Assembly: GCA_024280145.1 (NCBI GenBank)
Contig: JAJRQR010000092.1
Location: 1 to 60,754 of the forward strand
Origin: Bacteroidota bacterium
Lineage (GTDB): Bacteria; Bacteroidota; Bacteroidia; Flavobacteriales; Flavobacteriaceae
DNA length: 60,754 bases
Reading direction: 5' to 3'
The notes beneath the pieces are model-generated. The model did no database searches. It was not told the origin of the DNA and saw only the letters and a list, made by a program, of their open reading frames with translations. Positions 43,386-52,369 of the stretch are shown piece after piece. The translations under genes were made by a program, and so were the position numbers. Numbering within the stretch: the first letter of the stretch is position 1; every line of letters starts with the position of its first letter.

Positions 43386-44459
43386 ATGGAAATATTCTGG
43401 TTTATAATAATCGCAATTGTTTTGGTAGTATTTTTTATCTTAGATGGATATGATTTTGGGGTAGGAATCATACATTTATTTTTTGCCAAATCTGAAAATG
43501 ATAAGGAAGTAATCGCAAAATCTGCAGGCCTATTTTGGGACTCTAATGAAGTTTGGTTAGTAGTTGCTGGAGGAATGCTTTTTATGGCGTTTCCTACTTT
43601 TTACGCTTCAGTTTTTAGTGGATTTTACTTGCCATTAATCATCGTTTTATGGTTAGTTGTATTTAGAGCAATTGGCTTGGAGTTTAGAGGCCAGTTCAAT
43701 TATCAAATGTGGAAAGATATGTGGGACAAAGCGTTTGGTGTTTCAAGTTTATTATTAGCATTGTTTTTTGGTATTGCCTTAGGAAACATAGTTAGAGGAG
43801 TAAACCTAGGTGGCGTAGAAAATGGCGTTTCAGCATACGAAGGGCATTTTTTCTTCTTGCCGTTATGGAATAGTAGTTTTAGTCCATTGAGTGAAAATCC
43901 AGGTGTTATTGATTGGTTTACAATTATTATTGGATTAATTACAGTGGTGACTTTAGCTATTCATGGAGCAAATTGGATTGTTTTAAAAACCAATTCTTCT
44001 ATAAATAACCAATTAAAAAAAACAGTTTTTAAATTAAATATTATACTGGCAGCTTTAACAATTTTTTCTATAGGAATTTGGCAAATTGTAAATCCAAATT
44101 CATTAGATAATTTTATTGATAAGCCCTATTTAATTATTTTTCCTATTATTTATTTTACAGGATTGATTGGCTTATTTTTTATAAAGAAATTAAAAAAAGA
44201 TATTCACGCCTTTATTTTTTCTACTTTATTAATACTCGGCGGGATTACCTCTTCATTAGCATCCATATTTCCTGTAATTTTACCTTCTACAAATACGGTA
44301 AACAAATCCCTAACGATCTATAATACTGCTGCAACAGAATATGGTTTGTCAGTAGCAATGAATTGGGGGATTGTTGGTTTTATTCTTCTTTTTGTGTACT
44401 TGATTGTTCAAAAAAGATTAATGGGTGGTAAAATAGACAAAATGGATTATGGGCATTAA
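43386..44459 (+). CDS. cydB: Cytochrome bd ubiquinol oxidase subunit II
   Basis: Partner of cydA, a 357-residue membrane protein with about nine hydrophobic segments. Family motifs are FFILDGYDFGVGIIH near 16, GLFWDSNEVWLVVAGGMLFMAFP near 48-70, FRAIGLEFRGQ near 95 and HGANWIVLKT near 196. It is translated directly after cydA and followed 11 bp later by a small membrane protein. No separate CydX-like frame is visible. Confidence 0.94.
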   Translation: MEIFWFIIIAIVLVVFFILDGYDFGVGIIHLFFAKSENDKEVIAKSAGLFWDSNEVWLVVAGGMLFMAFPTFYASVFSGFYLPLIIVLWLVVFRAIGLEFRGQFNYQMWKDMWDKAFGVSSLLLALFFGIALGNIVRGVNLGGVENGVSAYEGHFFFLPLWNSSFSPLSENPGVIDWFTIIIGLITVVTLAIHGANWIVLKTNSSINNQLKKTVFKLNIILAALTIFSIGIWQIVNPNSLDNFIDKPYLIIFPIIYFTGLIGLFFIKKLKKDIHAFIFSTLLILGGITSSLASIFPVILPSTNTVNKSLTIYNTAATEYGLSVAMNWGIVGFILLFVYLIVQKRLMGGKIDKMDYGH

Positions 44460-44470
44460 TAATTAACATA

Positions 44471-44779
44471 ATGACGGCTACTTTAATTTCTCTTATTAGT
44501 GTTTTTATTGGTATCATTGGAGCTAATGTTACAGGGTTTATCTTTAAAAAATATTCTTTTGGATTTATAGGAAATACAATTGCGGGGGTATTTGGCAGTG
44601 TTTTTTTAATTAAATCATTTGGTAGGTTGGGTTTTGATCCAAAATCAATAATGCAATTAGGAAGTGTTAATTATAGTCTATTCTTCATAAATATACTAGT
44701 ATCATTTTTGGGTGGAGCTATTGCCCTTATTTTGATTTCTATTTTTAAGAACAAAATGAATAAAAACAATAGGAAATAA
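44471..44779 (+). CDS. Small membrane protein downstream of cydB
   Basis: 102 residues with three membrane segments: one at 3-24, one across FGFIGNTIAGVFGSVFLI and one at the C-terminal LFFINILVSFLGGAIALILI. The GFIGNTIAGVFGS pattern is loosely like transglycosylase-associated (GlsB/YeaQ) proteins, but the match is weak. It starts 11 bp after cydB, so it is probably part of the cyd transcript and could be an accessory to the oxidase. Confidence 0.65.
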   Translation: MTATLISLISVFIGIIGANVTGFIFKKYSFGFIGNTIAGVFGSVFLIKSFGRLGFDPKSIMQLGSVNYSLFFINILVSFLGGAIALILISIFKNKMNKNNRK

Positions 44780-45012
44780 AGAATAAGAAAATCTACTGTT
44801 GAGTTCTTAAGAGTGATGAGAATTACATGACTCCATGTTTTTAACAATTTTGAAGGGTAAATATTATATTAAAAATATACAGTGAATTTATGATTTCACT
44901 TGGCTTCACTATATTTTTGGTTAAATTGGCAGCTATAATTATCAGTCAATATCGTATAACGAAACGGTTGATATACTAATGTTAGCAAACATTAAGAACG
45001 AAAACCACAATT
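44780..45012. other. Intergenic spacer between the cyd operon and a DUF4932-like gene
   Basis: AT-rich. A bulged inverted repeat, AAAAATATAcaGTGAA (44871-44886) with TTCACTATATTTTT (44905-44918), could terminate the cyd transcript weakly. Near its right end ATACTAATGTTAGCAAACATTAAG contains a short AATGTT/AACATT palindrome. Confidence 0.4.
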
Positions 45013-46404
45013 ATGAATTCAAGTATTAAATTTATTATTTTAAGTGCAATTCTCTTTTTTTCGCAAGATTTGATTTCTCAAAGCGATATTAAAATCGAAA
45101 CGAGTAAGAGTTACGAACTCTCTAACATTATTTTAGCATTAACAGAATATGGTCAGACTGACAAATGGGATGTTCAAAAAGTATCACCCTATTATGATGA
45201 AGTTTTAAAATATTTTGAATCTACAAAAAATCATCCTTTATTGGATAGTGTTAATTATTCAAGATCTAAATGGAAAGAGTTTCTTGGTTTTAGGACAGAT
45301 ATGTATGCTTTTTCATTTAATCGAGATGGTAAACTACATCGAGACTATGCATTTAATTCTTTTGGACCAATTGAAGTAGATAAAAATATTAACTTGATTA
45401 ATGACTTTATAGAAAAATCTAATTACCTCGAGTTCTATGAAAATCACATTGATTTTTACAATAAAATAATTTCGAATTACAAAGAGTATTATTTTCTCAA
45501 TAAGACAAAATCATTTCTTGATAAAATTGCTGAAAAACCAAAAACAAAAAGTAATAAAAAGTATATTATAACTATATCGCCATTGGTTGGCGGACAAAAT
45601 TGCCATAGGGATACAGATAGTTTAACAACTGTTGATTTTCCTAATATAAGTAAGGATTTGATTTTAGGTAATGTTGATAACAACCTAAATGCTAGGATTG
45701 TAGAAAATCATTCCATTTTTACCGAAATGAATCACGGATATATAAATCCAATTTCCGATAAATACAAGAAATTAATTTCTCAAAAATTCAATTTAGAAAA
45801 ATGGGACAAAGGATCCGGTTATCAAGATATAAACTCATTTAATGAATATATGACTTGGGCGGTTTATGATTTATTCATTAAAGAAAATTTTCCAAAAGTA
45901 GCTGACTCTATTTCATTGCAATGGCAATATCAAAATGCTTCACGTGGTTTTATAGGGCAGAATTTATTTGCAAAAAAAGTATCTGAATTATATTTCAAGA
46001 ATAAAAATAAGAAATTAGATGATATATACGAACCATTATTAAAGTGGTGTAAGAGTATCGAAAATAAAATAACGCAACCTGTTTTACTTAATGTTGATGA
46101 AAAAAGATTTGTAAAAACAGACTTGTCAAAGGTGGAGTTGGATTTCTCTGAAGAAATGGATACTAACGCTCCTTTTACATTTCAAATAGTGGAATTTAAT
46201 AATGGAAACCAAACAGGTAAAGAAAATTTCATAGAAGTAAAGAATGGTAACTGGAGTAATAATGGTAAAAAATTAACATTAAAACTAGACACTACTTTCA
46301 AAGAATTTGTATTAATTTTCAATTGGTGGGGTAACAGTAAGCCTCTCTTATCAAAAAATGGAGTTTTTTTAAAACCTGAAAGCTATATACTTTTGAAAGA
46401 ATAA
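45013..46404 (+). CDS. Secreted DUF4932-like protein
   Basis: 463 residues with a signal peptide ending QDLISQ. The middle shows ITISPLVGGQNCHRD near 180-194 and IFTEMNHGYINPISDKYK near 236, which resembles the zinc-site segment HExxHxxxNP of DUF4932 proteins with the first His replaced by Thr, so metal binding or catalysis is doubtful. The C-terminus (after about 375) is a beta-rich add-on with VELDFSEEMDTNAPF, a bacterial Ig-like/SbsA-type segment. It stands alone with its own long upstream gap. Confidence 0.6.
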   Translation: MNSSIKFIILSAILFFSQDLISQSDIKIETSKSYELSNIILALTEYGQTDKWDVQKVSPYYDEVLKYFESTKNHPLLDSVNYSRSKWKEFLGFRTDMYAFSFNRDGKLHRDYAFNSFGPIEVDKNINLINDFIEKSNYLEFYENHIDFYNKIISNYKEYYFLNKTKSFLDKIAEKPKTKSNKKYIITISPLVGGQNCHRDTDSLTTVDFPNISKDLILGNVDNNLNARIVENHSIFTEMNHGYINPISDKYKKLISQKFNLEKWDKGSGYQDINSFNEYMTWAVYDLFIKENFPKVADSISLQWQYQNASRGFIGQNLFAKKVSELYFKNKNKKLDDIYEPLLKWCKSIENKITQPVLLNVDEKRFVKTDLSKVELDFSEEMDTNAPFTFQIVEFNNGNQTGKENFIEVKNGNWSNNGKKLTLKLDTTFKEFVLIFNWWGNSKPLLSKNGVFLKPESYILLKE

Positions 46405-46526
46405 TATTTACTAACACTATGTATAGTTAATGGTTGCAAAGTGCTTTAGTTCATTTAACAAAGTTCTGTGATAAACTGAAAGTTTAATTTTTAACTTTTG
46501 TAAACTATGTATCTTAACTAACATAA

Positions 46527-47912
46527 ATGACAAAACTATTTACCATACTAACTCTATTCTTTGTTTTCATAGCAAATGGTCAATCTTTGAACACTTTATC
46601 TATTGAGGAACAACTTGAAGATATTGAATTTATAAAAACAGAATTAAAGAATTTACATCCGGGAATTTACACGTATCAATCTGAACAGGAGTTTGAAACT
46701 GAATTCGAATTATTGAAAGTAAATCTTGAAACAAATCAGACCATTTTTCAATTCTATAATAAAATCGTTCCTGTTATTAACCAAATAGGTTGTGGTCATA
46801 CAACTTCTAAAATTCCTTCAAGAGAATTAAACAAAATTCAAAAGAGCCGAAAATACCTTCCCATAGAAATCAAGATAATCAATGATAAAATATTTATCAG
46901 TAAAGTATTAATAGATACTAAGAATCTCTTACCAGGACTTGAAATACTATCGATTGATGGTGTTTCTGCCTCAGAATTCATAAAATCGAATTTAAATAGA
47001 TACCCATCCGATGGGAGAATATTGTCACGTAAGTATCAATCATTGGAAAAAAACTTTTCAGTTGATTATAGTAAATTTCATTATACCACTGATTATTTCA
47101 AAATAGAGGTTGGTAATAAGGGAGAAAGCGAGTTACTTACAATAGATGGCATCAGCTATAAAGATTTTAAATTGAAAACAAATCAACCGAAATTGGAAGA
47201 GTTAGAATTTACAATAATTGATTCTATTTCGACAGCAATCATAACTGTTAGGGATTCAAAATCAAAGAAAGCCTTTGATGATTTCCTCGAGAATTCTTTT
47301 TATCAAATCCAAAAGAATGAAATTAGCAATCTAATAATAGATGTTAGATATGATTCTTTTGACAGAGATAGTGATGGAGCAGAACTATTTTCTTATTTAA
47401 CATCTGAACCTTTCCAATATTATGATAAATTGGAAGTCACAGAAAATTACGATGTTCCAAAAGGAATGCGTTGGCTTACTCATTATCCAATTGAACAGAA
47501 TAGTACTGGAAAGTATTACTGGAAAATTCACCCTCAATTGGAAATGCAACTACCAAAGACAAATGCATTTTTCGGAAAAGTTTTCGTCTTGACAGATGGA
47601 TTTACTTTTTCAGCTACAAGTGAATTTTCTTCCATAGTAAAAAGCAAAAAAAGAGGGTTAATCATTGGATTGGAAACAGGAGGAAGTTACTATGGAAATA
47701 ACAGTGGAGGTATGTTGAGAAAAGTACTTCCAAACTCCGGAATCATAGTTTATATCCCTCCAATTCATTACATTTTGGCAGTAAAAGATTCGGGTAATTA
47801 TCCAAGAGGAGTCATTCCAGATATAACCGTAACAGAAAGTATTAATGATTTTATTTTGAATCGAGATTTGATTAAAGAAACCACTCTCAATTTAATACAA
47901 GCTGAATATTAA
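46527..47912 (+). CDS. S41 family (C-terminal processing) peptidase
   Basis: 461 residues with a signal peptide (LFTILTLFFVFIANGQS). The N-terminal region holds EFIKTELKNLHPGIYTYQSE, GCGHTTSKI lies near 89, and a short PDZ-like section (LPGLEILSIDGVSASEFI) near 132. The peptidase domain has LIIDVRYDSFDRDSDGAELF near 268 and KVFVLTDGFTFSATSEFSSIV near 350, with the catalytic Ser in the SATSE motif, followed by IGLETGGSYYGNNSG. Probably exported, a self-contained protease of unknown substrate. It stands alone between long gaps. Confidence 0.85.
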   Translation: MTKLFTILTLFFVFIANGQSLNTLSIEEQLEDIEFIKTELKNLHPGIYTYQSEQEFETEFELLKVNLETNQTIFQFYNKIVPVINQIGCGHTTSKIPSRELNKIQKSRKYLPIEIKIINDKIFISKVLIDTKNLLPGLEILSIDGVSASEFIKSNLNRYPSDGRILSRKYQSLEKNFSVDYSKFHYTTDYFKIEVGNKGESELLTIDGISYKDFKLKTNQPKLEELEFTIIDSISTAIITVRDSKSKKAFDDFLENSFYQIQKNEISNLIIDVRYDSFDRDSDGAELFSYLTSEPFQYYDKLEVTENYDVPKGMRWLTHYPIEQNSTGKYYWKIHPQLEMQLPKTNAFFGKVFVLTDGFTFSATSEFSSIVKSKKRGLIIGLETGGSYYGNNSGGMLRKVLPNSGIIVYIPPIHYILAVKDSGNYPRGVIPDITVTESINDFILNRDLIKETTLNLIQAEY

Positions 47913-47985
47913 TTAATAAGTAAGTTGAAATTTTGGAGCAGTGAAATACCAAATAAACCATAACTAACGTTGATAAATTTAATCT

Positions 47986-49320
47986 TTACAACATCCCTCT
48001 CGCCTTAATCTCCAAATATTTATTTATCGTATCTACCGTTAAGTTATCGGGAGCAGTTAGGATTACTTGAATTCCGTGTTTTCTGAGTTCGGTAGCGATG
48101 AGTTTTTTCTCGTAGATAAATTTTTCGGCAATGGTTTTATCGAAAATTTCTTTGGTGGTGATAGCTTCTTTTTCGGTGAATGATTTTAGCTCAGTATTTT
48201 CAAAAAATATAACGACCAATAAATGTGTTTTTGCGATGGCTTGTAAATAAGGAAGCTGTCTATGAAGTGCATCTAAGGTTTCAAAATTGGTGTAAAGTAA
48301 TAGTAAACTTCGTTGATTCAGGGAGCGTTTTATATCAACATACAAACGTGAAAAATCACTTTCGGCAAAATCGGTTTCAATATTATAAAGGGTTTCCAAA
48401 ATAATGTTCATATGCGATTTTCTTTGCTGTGCTGCCACTCTGTTTTCAACTTTTCTTGAAAAAGTAAACATCCCTGCTTTATCATTTTTCCGAAGTACAA
48501 TACTGGAAATCACTAATGTTGCATTAATGGCATAATCCAACAAACTCAAACTTTTAAAAGGCATTTTCATCACACGACCTTTGTCGATGATGGAGTAAAC
48601 AGGTTGTGACTTTTCATCTTGATATTGGTTCACCATCAAGCTGTTTTTCTTGGCAGTTGCCTTCCAGTTGATGTTTCTAATATCATCGCCAGAAACATAA
48701 TCTTTAATCTGTTCAAACTCTAACGTATTTCCAATTCGTCTAATTTTCTTTAAACCAAAAAACTTCAATCTATTGGTAAAAGCAATAAACTCGTATTTCT
48801 TTAATTGAAGAAAAGAAGGGTAATTAGGCACCATTTTATTGAAATCGAATTGCTGTCTTCGCGCAATTAATCCAATAGGACTGCAAGTGAAAACATTCAC
48901 GTTTCCGAAGTGATACTCACCTCTTTCTGTAGGTCGAACATTGTATTTAAATAATTTTTCTTCAGAAGACTTTAGATTGCTTTTAATATTAAAATCTCGA
49001 ATTTGCCATTGTACAGGAAGCTCATCAATTATGGTGATTTCTGCTTTAAACAGAAACCGATTAACTACCTTTATTTCAATAGGGCTTTCATCTCCATTTG
49101 AAAGTTTTTCAGGAACTATTCTACTAGCTTGAATTCCTGTTTTATTTCTGAAAAGCAGTAAAATATCAAACAAAAAGAAAGTGAATAAAATTGTAATTAA
49201 TAATCTTGAAACACCGTATAAATCCTCTAAAAAATAAGACAATACAAACAAGCAGGCGATAGAAAAGAATGCCCAAAAGAACCGTGGTTGTAGGTATAGA
49301 TTTTTAAAGATTTGTTTCAA
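47986..49320 (-). CDS. DUF58 domain-containing protein
   Basis: A 444-residue member of the Bat/MoxR-associated family. Two N-terminal membrane helices (about 13-55) lead into a beta domain. The signature is RRIGNTLEFEQIKDYVSGDDIRNINWKATAKKN (about 191-223 in pieces), then VNQYQDEKSQPVYSIIDKGR, the start of a vWA-like fold. The metal site is degenerate. It ends the operon SpoIIM, membrane protein, DUF4129, DUF4350, MoxR, DUF58. The complex is linked in other bacteria to envelope and stress resistance. Confidence 0.92.
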   Translation of the reverse strand: MKQIFKNLYLQPRFFWAFFSIACLFVLSYFLEDLYGVSRLLITILFTFFLFDILLLFRNKTGIQASRIVPEKLSNGDESPIEIKVVNRFLFKAEITIIDELPVQWQIRDFNIKSNLKSSEEKLFKYNVRPTERGEYHFGNVNVFTCSPIGLIARRQQFDFNKMVPNYPSFLQLKKYEFIAFTNRLKFFGLKKIRRIGNTLEFEQIKDYVSGDDIRNINWKATAKKNSLMVNQYQDEKSQPVYSIIDKGRVMKMPFKSLSLLDYAINATLVISSIVLRKNDKAGMFTFSRKVENRVAAQQRKSHMNIILETLYNIETDFAESDFSRLYVDIKRSLNQRSLLLLYTNFETLDALHRQLPYLQAIAKTHLLVVIFFENTELKSFTEKEAITTKEIFDKTIAEKFIYEKKLIATELRKHGIQVILTAPDNLTVDTINKYLEIKARGML

Positions 49321-49440
49321 TTATATAAGGATTTAATGCGTTAATGATATAAGGGTTTAATTAGTTAATGGTTTAATGAGTTAATGCGGGTGTGTAAATT
49401 AAACTCTGTTTCATTCATTCATCCATTCATTCATTTATTT
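49321..49440. repeat. Short tandem and microsatellite repeats between MoxR and DUF58 genes
   Basis: A decayed tandem of about 16-18 bp with TTTAATGAGTTAATG-like units (49331-49387), then a (CATT)n tract, CATTCATTCATCCATTCATT and more (49412-49436). No gene is present. Confidence 0.6.
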
Positions 49441-50451
49441 TTACCTCGGTATTTCTAAAGTTTCAATAATTTGTTGAATCACTTTATCTGCCGTAAACCC
49501 TTCCATTTCACGTTCTGGGGTTATAATAATACGATGTCTAAGTACTGGCGGGGTTACTTTTTTAATATCATCTGGCGTAACAAAATCCCTTCCTTGAATC
49601 GCAGCAAAGGCCTTGGCACTATTCATAATTGCGATGGAAGCCCTTGGTGAAGCTCCTAAAAATAAATTGGCGTTATTACGAGTATTGTCAATGATTGCAG
49701 CAACATATTTTATTAAATGCTTTTCAATAATAATTTTCTTGATAGTATCTTGATATTCCTTAATTTCTTTTGCGGAAAGCACCGGTTTTGTAAACTCTAA
49801 AATATCTGCAGATTCTCGATTGTGCTCGTTTTCTAAAATCTGAATTTCTTCTTCCACACTAGGATATGGTACGTTTATTTTAAACAAAAAACGGTCTAGT
49901 TGAGCTTCTGGTAAAGCATAAGTTCCTTCTTGTTCTATCGGGTTTTGTGTTGCAAAAACCAATAGTGGTTCTTCCATTTTATTTTTAATGCCATCGATGG
50001 TAATTTGTCGTTCTGCCATTACTTCAAACAAAGCGGCTTGGGTCTTTGCTGGCGAACGGTTAATCTCATCAATCAAGATAATATTCGAAAAAATAGGTCC
50101 TTTTTTAAACTCAAACTCCTGAGTTTTGATATTAAAAATAGAAGTTCCTAAAATATCACTCGGCATTAAATCGGGTGTAAACTGAATTCTGCTAAAATCA
50201 ACATCCAATGTTTTAGCTAATAATTTTGCAGTTACGGTTTTTGCAACCCCTGGAACTCCTTCGATTAAAGTGTGTCCGTTAGCAAGGATTGAAATGATTA
50301 GTAAATCGATCATTTCATGCTGACCCACTATTACTTTACCTATTTCTGTTTTGATTTTCTGAACCGCTTCCTGTAGTTTATTTAAATCTAAACGAGTAGT
50401 AAACTCAATAGGTTGATTAGTGGATTGCTCCATTTCGTTATTTTCTTCCAT
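49441..50451 (-). CDS. MoxR family AAA+ ATPase
   Basis: 336 residues. Walker A is GHTLIEGVPGVAKTVTAKLL near 74-93; Walker B is NIILIDEINRSPAKTQAALFEVMAE in pieces near 127-150; sensor 1 is VFATQNPIEQEGTY near 168; LGASPRASIAIM near 270 is sensor 2. MoxR ATPases act as chaperones for the DUF58/vWA proteins encoded beside them. It starts right after DUF4350 (3 bp) and is spaced 120 bp from DUF58. Confidence 0.95.
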   Translation of the reverse strand: MEENNEMEQSTNQPIEFTTRLDLNKLQEAVQKIKTEIGKVIVGQHEMIDLLIISILANGHTLIEGVPGVAKTVTAKLLAKTLDVDFSRIQFTPDLMPSDILGTSIFNIKTQEFEFKKGPIFSNIILIDEINRSPAKTQAALFEVMAERQITIDGIKNKMEEPLLVFATQNPIEQEGTYALPEAQLDRFLFKINVPYPSVEEEIQILENEHNRESADILEFTKPVLSAKEIKEYQDTIKKIIIEKHLIKYVAAIIDNTRNNANLFLGASPRASIAIMNSAKAFAAIQGRDFVTPDDIKKVTPPVLRHRIIITPEREMEGFTADKVIQQIIETLEIPR

Positions 50452-50454
50452 AAT

Positions 50455-51648
50455 TTAAAGTGTAAATTCTTCTAGTAGTTTATTAAGCTGGATAAGGTTT
50501 TGTTCACTATGAAGTGACTTCCCTTTCAGCATTTTTATTGTATTAATTAATTTTGTGGTTTCTTCTAAATCGGTATTGCTTTTTAAAGCTAATTTTTTAC
50601 AAAATTCTTCATTGAGACTATTGGTGTCAAGGTAATATTGTGAGCGTACTTTTTCAAGAAAATAGGTGATTTTTTTTGAAATAATATTCCCAAAATCTTT
50701 ATGCTGAAAATGTAAATCACCAATAGTTTTTGTAAATTCAATGGAAGAGTTTTCTAAAGGCTCAATTACTTTAATAATTCGTTGTACCCGTTTTCCTTTA
50801 AAAATAACAAAAAGTATTAATCCAATAATAACAAGGTAATAGGCCCATTTTAAGGAAGCTTGATTTAAAACAAAACGCATAGGAGAACGCACTACTTTTC
50901 TGCCTGCTTTTAAATAATTATCAATGTAAATCTCGGAAGGGTTTTCAAACGATAGCAAATTAGCAACATATTGTTGATTGCCTTTCATCATATAATAATT
51001 GGTAAAAGCTTCAGGTAATGTATGAAAGTAAAAATGCCCTTTTCCGTAAGAGATTTTAACAAAATTTAGCTCTTCTAAATCATCATCTTCAAAGTTCATA
51101 AAATAGCCCAATGCTTTTGTTTTTAAGGTGTCTATTTCAGTGATAGTAGATTGATAAATTCCTTTTTTATAACTGTATTTTAAGGAGTCTTTTGCGAAGG
51201 TATTGCTAAAAAATGCTGGATTTACTTCTTCTTCAATTAAGTAATAATAAGCATATGTGTTAATCCCAAGAGAATCACTAATTACATTTCCGAAGCTTCT
51301 TGCCGATATAAAAGCGGTATTTCCTTGTTCAACATAACTACTAAGTTTTTCATATTGTCGCTTGTCCAAATTAATATCTGAATTCACCATGATATACAAA
51401 GAGTTATTTTTGTAGGTGCTATCTCTTAAAAATAAAAAAGGATCTTCATTAATAATTGTAGTAGAAATTTGTTGATTATAAAGCGTCTCAATTTCTTCTG
51501 AAAACAAATAAAAACCAAACGGAATTTTACTTTCTACCGTATAACTTTCTTTCCAATTAATTGGTTTTGGACGAACAATCTCAATTATAATAATTGCTAT
51601 TAAAGCAACTCCAAAGGCCAATAAGATGCGTTTCGACTTTTTATCCAT
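50455..51648 (-). CDS. DUF4350 domain-containing membrane protein
   Basis: 397 residues from ATG 51648. One N-terminal helix (ILLAFGVALIAIIIIEIV), then a periplasmic domain of about 230 residues with the TAFISARSFG segment, a second helix near 265 (WAYYLVIIGLILFVIFKG), and a cytoplasmic tail rich in helices. A TTG/ATG-like start further upstream exists in frame, but the ATG at 51648, overlapping the DUF4129 stop by 8 bp, fits best. The role is inferred only from its operon with MoxR. Confidence 0.82.
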   Translation of the reverse strand: MDKKSKRILLAFGVALIAIIIIEIVRPKPINWKESYTVESKIPFGFYLFSEEIETLYNQQISTTIINEDPFLFLRDSTYKNNSLYIMVNSDINLDKRQYEKLSSYVEQGNTAFISARSFGNVISDSLGINTYAYYYLIEEEVNPAFFSNTFAKDSLKYSYKKGIYQSTITEIDTLKTKALGYFMNFEDDDLEELNFVKISYGKGHFYFHTLPEAFTNYYMMKGNQQYVANLLSFENPSEIYIDNYLKAGRKVVRSPMRFVLNQASLKWAYYLVIIGLILFVIFKGKRVQRIIKVIEPLENSSIEFTKTIGDLHFQHKDFGNIISKKITYFLEKVRSQYYLDTNSLNEEFCKKLALKSNTDLEETTKLINTIKMLKGKSLHSEQNLIQLNKLLEEFTL

Positions 51649-52369
51649 TAGAATTGATTGCTTTTTGAATGTGATCAAATTCTTTTTTTGCAGTGATAAA
51701 TCCTGCTTCGTCTAAACTAAATTCTCCATACCAAATATGGTCGTATAAATAAGAAACGGTATTAAAACGTTGCTTTAAATTTGGTGAACTTAACTCGTTT
51801 TGATAGTCAATATTGGTTTTTTCAAAATGCCAACTTATCAGGTTTTTTAAAGATAAATCTTTCAATGTTTTTAAAAACATAAACCGGATTGCCAACCGGT
51901 AATCCGATTGTAAAAGCGCATTATTAATAAGCTCATCAAGATTAATTTGTTCTATATGTTCTTCCTTATAAGAAATAGGAGCCAAATCTTTACTTTTCTT
52001 TCCGAAAAATGAAGTGGAATTTGTTCCCAAAAACAATTTTGATATAATATAAACAGCAATGATAATTAGGATGATGTATATAAGTATTTCAACTGTTTTG
52101 TAGGCTTCAGGGTCAACATCAACTCCAAAAAGGGAACCAATTTTTTCAAAAAACCATTGAATGGCTCTTAATAAATAATTTTGAGATTCGCCAGTAAGTT
52201 TATTATAATCGAAATCATTACTGCTATATTTTTCAGGAATATTAGTAGTGAATTCTTTTGGAGAAACTTCAGAACGATCTACAATCACCTCTTTGGGTTG
52301 TTGAGCATTCATTATTTCAGCAAAGAATAAAAGAAGTATTAATAGAATATTTTTAATATTACTGCTCAC
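51641..52369 (-). CDS. DUF4129 domain-containing protein
   Basis: 242 residues. A signal-like N-terminus ends EIMNAQ, a periplasmic linker holds WFFEKIGSLFGVD, and a helix follows near 92-112 (VEILIYIILIIIAVYIISKLF). The conserved C-terminal DUF4129 segment is YRLAIRFMFLKTLKDLS...LISWHFEKTNIDYQNEL and SYLYDHIWYGEF. It overlaps the membrane protein upstream and DUF4350 downstream, so translation is coupled. Confidence 0.85.
   Translation of the reverse strand: MSSNIKNILLILLLFFAEIMNAQQPKEVIVDRSEVSPKEFTTNIPEKYSSNDFDYNKLTGESQNYLLRAIQWFFEKIGSLFGVDVDPEAYKTVEILIYIILIIIAVYIISKLFLGTNSTSFFGKKSKDLAPISYKEEHIEQINLDELINNALLQSDYRLAIRFMFLKTLKDLSLKNLISWHFEKTNIDYQNELSSPNLKQRFNTVSYLYDHIWYGEFSLDEAGFITAKKEFDHIQKAINSNG

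Noticed and set aside
44871-44918. Bulged hairpin as a strong terminator of the cyd operon
   Set aside because: The stem is A/T-only at its base with a two-base bulge and a long loop, and it lies about 90 bp after the last gene.
49412-49436. The CATT tract as a CRISPR or regulatory array
   Set aside because: It is a simple 4-bp microsatellite with no spacers.
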